Shown: one piece after another, positions 58,758-64,000 of the stretch | Numbering within the stretch: the stretch's first letter is position 1 | Layout of the letters: each line of letters opens with the position of its first letter | NCBI RefSeq assembly: GCF_019112545.1 | Contig: NW_025064893.1 | Coordinates: forward strand, 248,001-312,000 | Direction of reading: 5' to 3' | DNA from: Guyanagaster necrorhizus | Taxonomy: Eukaryota > Basidiomycota > Agaricomycetes > Agaricales > Physalacriaceae | Length of the DNA stretch: 64,000 nt | Notes under the pieces: generated by a model | Told to the model about the DNA's origin: nothing | Database searches by the model: none | Seen by the model: only the letters and a program-made list of their open reading frames with translations | Translations under genes and position numbers: made by a program

Positions 58758-60612
58758 TCAAGCTAACGAAAACGATAAACGGGAGAGAAATACCTTAGAA
58801 GTTGGACTGACAGGGCTATTATCCCATTGATCCACGTCTATGTGGCCCATGCTTGGCATCCGTGTACCAAGATGAAACAAATTTGTGTTGTTGGTGGTCG
58901 TTCCCTGCTTATCAGTCCCTTTGCCTCGCACGATACGCCGGGTGTTTAGCCTGCGCGCGCGATGGCCGGTAAGCTGCGATGAAAAAGAAAAAAAAGAACT
59001 CTATGCGCACGTTGCCATGAAGGATATAGCGTAAACTGGACGAGACATCAGACCTATGACCAGAATATGGTTTCATTACTCACGTTTGCTCAGGATGAAG
59101 AAACTCGCGACAAAAACTAAATTGGCGCGCATGATGTTATACTAGCCAAAAACCATCAGACATCAGATGTGCTAAACATGTGGGCGCACTCACAAAAATC
59201 ACGGTCGACAAACTGACGGCACTTTAAAACTAGGATCAGTTTTATTAGATTCAATGCTCGGCATATTGGTCACCTAGTTAAAGCGCCGGTATTGATTGCA
59301 TATAGGACAAGGCTATTGACCAATGAATCCGATCTGCTCAGTGGTGAGTACGAGATGCTGCGGAAATATGGTTACACACTTGTGGTATCCAGTTCTCAGT
59401 TTGTTCAGGAAATAGCACAGTGATGCGGCGGTAACCACATCAGTTAGAACCCCAACGCCCAGAGAGGTGGATCCCAGAGCCTATGAACGCGCATAAGAAT
59501 AGGCATGGTCGTGTGCACAAAAAACCACCGACCCGAAGATCGATAACCTCGAAGACCCCAGTCAATTGAAACCTAGAAGAGCTTCAGATGCCAATTAAAC
59601 CAAAGTTGAGTATCAGCATACGCTTTCAAGGTGAACGCTGGATCATTTGAGTGAGAATTTTTATATACAATGCAAGGGATGAGCTCACCAATGGCCAGGC
59701 CTCCACAAACGCAGATGTAAGTGAGTATGCTTCCATACAACTGCGGATAATTTGGGGTGACATACCCAGCTGGCCATACGTTAATAATAACTAGTAAACA
59801 GGGTCATCAGATAAACAAGGAACCAAAAGGATCAATGAATGAAACTTACGATGATGCCGGTGATAAACTTATTGTGTTCACTGACTGTAGTTGAAAAGTG
59901 AATCTCCTTGGGGTTTTAGGCCGAGAGACTGCCACCCACATCTCCACACTCGCAACGCGAAGGATCTATACCCGAATGGTTAATATGCGGTAACTGCGGA
60001 ACGAGTGTCACGAACGTTTTTACCATGCAGCCCACGACGGCCTGGCTCGGGCATCAGGAGGTGAAGGGATAGGTGACTATACGCAACTCACTCCAATAGT
60101 TTGCTGCAGCTTTGAGGAAGAATGAACGGACTGAAGACGGGGGTCCAATTTGAAGCACTCACAATGAATGACCTAGGTGCCAGACGATGTGAGCTAGTGA
60201 ACAGAGCAATGATGCTAAATGACGCACCAAGTCACGGTTCCCTGCGCCAAAGCCAACACATTCGCGAAATTCGAGATAGTATAGTGATACACTACGTGTC
60301 CGATAAAAGCTTGATCGGTAGTTTCAAGGAGTCTGTCGAAGATATGGATAAACAACGGCGCGTATTGTTGGAAAAGAAACACGTACAAAATGAGCAAAAC
60401 CTGTGAGACACGATTTCAGCAGGGGGGGAAAAGAAGAATGGAAAAATCGAGATATGCACCAGCCCTTTGTAAACCGGCCGATCAAAGGGAAATCTCGAGA
60501 AATAGCTGAAAACTTGCGCGAAGAGGATTCCGTAGACACAGCAAGCTACGGCGAATCCTATGAGGACTGCGCCTAGTGTAGTGTTGATGTTCAGTTCCGA
60601 AGGTGACGCCAT
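58758..60612 (-). CDS. DUF6534-family multi-pass membrane protein, copy 1
   Basis: Minus-strand, many short exons. The start MASPSELNINTTLGAVLIGF leads into helix 1 (VACCVYGILFAQVFSYF) and the F-P-F-D loop. A 14-nt exon (60387-60400) links YKGL to LLETTDQAFIGHVVYHYTIS. Later exons give SEHNKFITGIIV, INVWPAG, ALGSTSLGVGVLTDVVTAAS, LCYFLNKLRTGYHK, DSLVNSLVLYAINTGALT and NLVFVASFFILSK, ending with a polar tail (LNTRRIVRGKGTDKQGTTTN). These are the conserved DUF6534 elements (S-L-C-Y-F-L, R-T-G-Y, L-x-x-Y-x-I-N-T-G). The family is a large seven-helix group in mushrooms with no known function. The stop is placed at 58758 by read-through after SPTSK; a final intron could move it slightly. Confidence 0.82.
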
Positions 60613-61521
60613 GGCAGGCGAGAGGAAGAGGTGACCCACAGAAGCAAAGGGAAAGGGCAGGGGCAGGGACCTTCCGGAAACCAAGCCTAATTATGTAGAA
60701 GAACGGACGGTCCGAACCTGGCAATCGGTGCTGCACATGCACTCTAGGAGAGACTCGTGGACCGTAGTTATTTTTCCCTGTCCTTCGATCGCTATGGAAA
60801 ATCAAGTGATCCAAATGAAATCGGCTACCGCTTGCATCCCGATTGATGTTGAGTGGGTTCCTGTGCCCAACATGGCACTAGCGTTGATGGCTGAAAAAGA
60901 TTTCGATGCGCGTCCATTGAAAACGATAGAAGCCTAGGATTCATGTAGTCGGGGGCAGTGTGTGAACAGAAGGCCTGCTGTGAATGTTTGAGTGTTCCGC
61001 GTTGATGATGGACCTGAGTACGGCACGGTACCTGACCACTGCCGGGTCCGACATTGGCAATGGCAAAGAAGACAAGACAAGCTCATCTGTATGAAAGCCG
61101 GACATGGTGCGCATGTGGAATTCCGTCTGGTACGTCTGAGATAGCTACAAGTCTTAGATAGCGTTTTTACACGGGACAACTACAAAATTGTCCGTAAAAT
61201 ACACACATTATACTCTAAAGTATGCTCCTCCATCGCGGTTATGCGGGCAGGATCCACTCGACGCATAAGATAAGATAAGAGCTTGCAGATCCCGTTTAGT
61301 TTGTAGTTAAGTAACCCTGACTCGGATGCGAAGGCATTGCTATTGGCGGCTGAGAAATCCAAATCAACAAATCGGCTTCCATAGCAGAGCGGATGTAATA
61401 ATACCTCTTGAGCTTGAGTGCTCAGTGGTTCGTCAGCGTCTGACATTACGGAAACTTCCTGATGTATTCCGATGGTTAATTGAGTCTAACACAAGATCGA
61501 TTAAACCAGAGGCTTGTCAAA
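60613..61521. other. intergenic between DUF6534 copies, no supported gene
   Basis: Presumed promoter of copy 1 and 3' region of copy 2. An open minus-strand frame (61180-61446) has no recognised domain. Confidence 0.45.
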
Positions 61522-63291
61522 TTAGATGAGAAGAACCTTTTGCGTTTGCGATTGCGATCTCAGCGTCTGTGGTTGAACCATGTAGAATGCGTTGCCAAAG
61601 AGATGAGCTGTCGGACTTTCAGTCCCCATTTCTCTGTCTGTTCCGCGTCCTTTTACGATATGCCGGGTGTTTAAGGTACACATAAAAGAAACGGCATATA
61701 CTGGAATAGAAACCAAGATCAGCGCACAAGAGGCCAAGCCAAATATAGCTCACATTTGCTCAAAACAAAATAGAAGGCCATAAAAACGAAGTTCGTAGGA
61801 TACAAGTCATACTGTCCATGTGGTTAGGACGTTTCTCGCTAGTTCATATTTCCTGTACTCACCAATACTAAGGTCGTAATGCTGATGGTGCTATAAATAT
61901 GTTTGGACCATATCAACCTCCGTCATACAAGGACATTCTCACTCTCACCGACCTCGTCAGAACGCCCGTGTTGATGGCGTAGATGGTGAGTCTGTTGACA
62001 ACAGAGTCTGAACTGGATCATTGACTCAACATGAGTGTTCTTTCATCACAGGGTTGGAATGGCTCACTTCTTGTAACCTGTTCTTAGTCTCCGCAAGAAC
62101 AAGGATAAGGAAAGTGCAATGATTATATCAGTTAAGGCGCCGGCGCCGAGGGAAAGCGAGGCTAGAGTCTGGAATAACATAATTAGAATCGCTACGGCAT
62201 TCAGAATTGGCGAGTGCTGACCTTCAAGTTCGATATGTACATCAATTTGTTCAGCTGAAAACTTAACAAGAAGATCACATGTCAGTCCAGGGACAATTCT
62301 GAGAAAAAGGATAAGATCTTACGCTCGAACAGCATATGCTTTTGTAATCAGGTGGGTCAGCTAATCTCTTTCAACGGTTCCGAAATTAGAGGTACCTATG
62401 GCGAGCCCTGCTCGGAACTCGGCAGTCAGAGTGGTCATGGAGGGAATATTTCTAAAGCGTACCGAGTTGTCCATATGTCAAGAAGAGCTGTTTCAAGAAA
62501 TGAATGTCAAATGACATGGATATCTCAATCGATCATGACTTACAATTAAGCATGTAATGGGAAGATTATGTCCGCTGACTGGGTATCATCAAGGTACATC
62601 CCGAAAAGACAGGACTTGAGACTCTTACATCGCCATACACGCATGGCAAAGCATCTGAATACCGAACCAGTTAACAAGCCATGATTGGGAGCACATGTCG
62701 CCGTACGTTTTAACAATAGTACCCACTACGACCTATTGAAAGACATTAATACTTTGCAAGGCCGATAGCCATTGGCCGGTACGTACACCCAAAACTAACT
62801 GAATCTGTCAACAGCCTCTGTGAGTCATCATCACTAGATGGAGAGAATGACTTACAATGAGCGTCCAAATCACGTCTCCGAACAACAAAACTTGCGGTGA
62901 CATATAATTTCTTTTGGGCTCTGTCACTCGAGACTCATCATGCAAACTTGATGTCACGCACGATATCGTATAATAATACACGCAATGCCCAATAAACGCC
63001 TGGTCGACAATTTCTAATGACCTATACCCGAGAAATCAGCGGATCGCCGTATCATGGCGAATATCATCCGCATACCAGATAGCCGCCACCTGTCCATGAG
63101 CAAAATTAACGGACTGCAGGTTCGAAGGAGAGACGTGGTCGCACCAGAAGTTTATAAGCGGGTGCATCAAACGGATACCGTCGAAAGTACGAGAAAGCCT
63201 GTATACATAGCGCCCCGACTAATGCACAGGAAACGCCGAACCCAATTAATGCTGCGCCGAGGGTGGAATCGACATGGATGACGCTGGACAT
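61522..63291 (-). CDS. DUF6534-family multi-pass membrane protein, copy 2
   Basis: Paralogue of 58758-60612 in tandem. Starts MSSVIHVDSTLGAALIGFGV, helix 1 continuing SCALVGALCIQAFSYFRRYP. A 14-nt exon (63076-63089) joins YKLL to SLEIVDQAFIGHCVYYYTIS, mirroring copy 1. Downstream exons give TLASLSLGAGALTDIIIALS, LSLFLRRLRTGYKK, SDSVVNRLTIYAINTGVLTR and TNFVFMAFYFVLSK. The tail is LNTRHIVKGRGTDREMGTES and ends SQTQKVLLI (stop at 61522). All conserved blocks are present, so it looks functional. Not every internal junction was checked. The two proteins share exon plan but are clearly diverged, so the duplication is not recent. Confidence 0.82.
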
Positions 63292-64000
63292 GCTGAGATG
63301 GGGGGAAGGAAGGAACTGTATCGGAAGGAGAGATGGGAACGCTGGCGACCACCCACGGGTTGCAGGGAATCAGCGCGCTTATGGAAGTTACTATATAATC
63401 TTTTCCAAGTTCCGTGATGTCAAGGTTCGGCACCAGTGTACTAAATTCATTTCATACTACCGAATTCGAGAATCTTGCAATGACATCCTCGATGGTAATT
63501 AATCCGCGTAGCACAATCTTTTCGGGACGTCGGTCATTAAGCAACGAGGACTGAAGCGCTAGGGTCCCGAGTCTTGAATATACATGAGCCAATCGTCGCC
63601 GCAGTCTACCACCTGGGAACACCCATGCGTCAAACGGATCGGACTGGCAATAACCAAAGCATCACCCACAAGAAGTTCTTGGTGTGATGCGAGATGATGC
63701 GTGGACCGGAGACAAGAAAACGCCTCTGGGCTCGTGAGATCTCAACGCACACCACACCAATGAAAAGCAGGGAAGCTGACAACAAAAATGAATAGAAGCG
63801 AGGGATTATTGAGGAAATGTCACGGATTCTCCTCCTTCTGACCCGGAATAACTGACTTCTGAAAGTCGAAAACATATCCGGTAGGCCTGGACGGTCGATA
63901 CAATCTTAAGTTAGGAAAATGCAGGACCGCGTGGCGCGCATCACCGCACAAGATCCGCTTACGGGAAGTATGCCCTAGTGCGACAAGTTCAGGAAACAGT
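63292..64000. other. right edge, no supported gene
   Basis: Presumed upstream region of DUF6534 copy 2. A minus-strand frame at 63630-63875 has one hydrophobic stretch (FYSFLLSASLLFIGVVCV) but no recognised family and may be part of a gene cut by the window edge. Confidence 0.35.

Noticed and set aside
1..64000. CRISPR arrays, phage or bacterial defence systems
   Set aside because: No regularly spaced repeats were seen, and intron-rich genes and tRNAs show nuclear fungal DNA.

Overview
The window is nuclear DNA of a filamentous basidiomycete, most likely a mushroom-forming Agaricomycete. Genes are cut by many 49-60 nt GT-AG introns. The families include an AA14 lytic polysaccharide monooxygenase, DUF6533 and DUF6534 membrane proteins, a DUF2235 hydrolase, a DUF5745 protein and an NRPS-like adenylate-forming reductase. 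There are two intron-bearing nuclear tRNAs and only decayed transposon pieces. The exact species cannot be told from the sequence.

Layout. 1-1280: 5' part of a Na+/H+ antiporter (minus). 3252-3860: GNAT acetyltransferase. 6376-8396 and 12585-14655: two paralogous FAD-dependent oxidoreductases, with a thaumatin-like secreted protein and a relic of an MFS transporter between them. 14838-16420 and 16672-20971: an AA14 oxygenase and a GH35 beta-galactosidase, divergently transcribed from a shared 251-bp intergenic region. 21976-23000: decayed non-LTR retrotransposon. 23856-24668: tail-anchored RING-like protein. 25863-25940: tRNA-Thr. 26074-27855: nuclear-looking BTB protein. 28063-28607: cytochrome P450 relic. 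29172-34404: tandem pair of secreted-ectodomain, single-pass membrane proteins inside a segmental duplication. 35722-35938: solo LTR with a perfect 5-bp target-site duplication. 36319-36395: tRNA-Arg. 36619-39812: NRPS-like reductase (A-T-R), followed 2.2 kb on by a full-length P450 (42003-43631). 44424-49310: DUF6533 tandem pair, the second copy decayed, with a 485-bp assembly gap between. 50183-52203: DUF2235 hydrolase. 54952-55875: DUF5745 protein. 56083-57830: uncharacterised exons. 58758-63291: tandem DUF6534 pair.

The most striking signal is splicing. I rebuilt gene models by hand, requiring splice signals, family motifs and a total coding length divisible by three. This exposes very small internal exons: 4, 5 and 12 nt in the GH35 gene; 5 and 7 nt at matching places in both FAD oxidoreductases; 9 and 11 nt in AA14; 10, 19, 20 and 23 nt in DUF2235; 14 nt in both DUF6534 genes. 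Several carry catalytic or cofactor-motif residues, and three GC-AG introns occur in the AA14/GH35 pair. A standard ORF or minimum-exon gene finder would mis-model most of these genes.

How genes may work together: the AA14/GH35 pair looks like a co-regulated plant-wall module, and the NRPS-like reductase plus P450 like a minimal natural-product locus. Both are inferences from position. No CRISPR array, phage or bacterial system is present.
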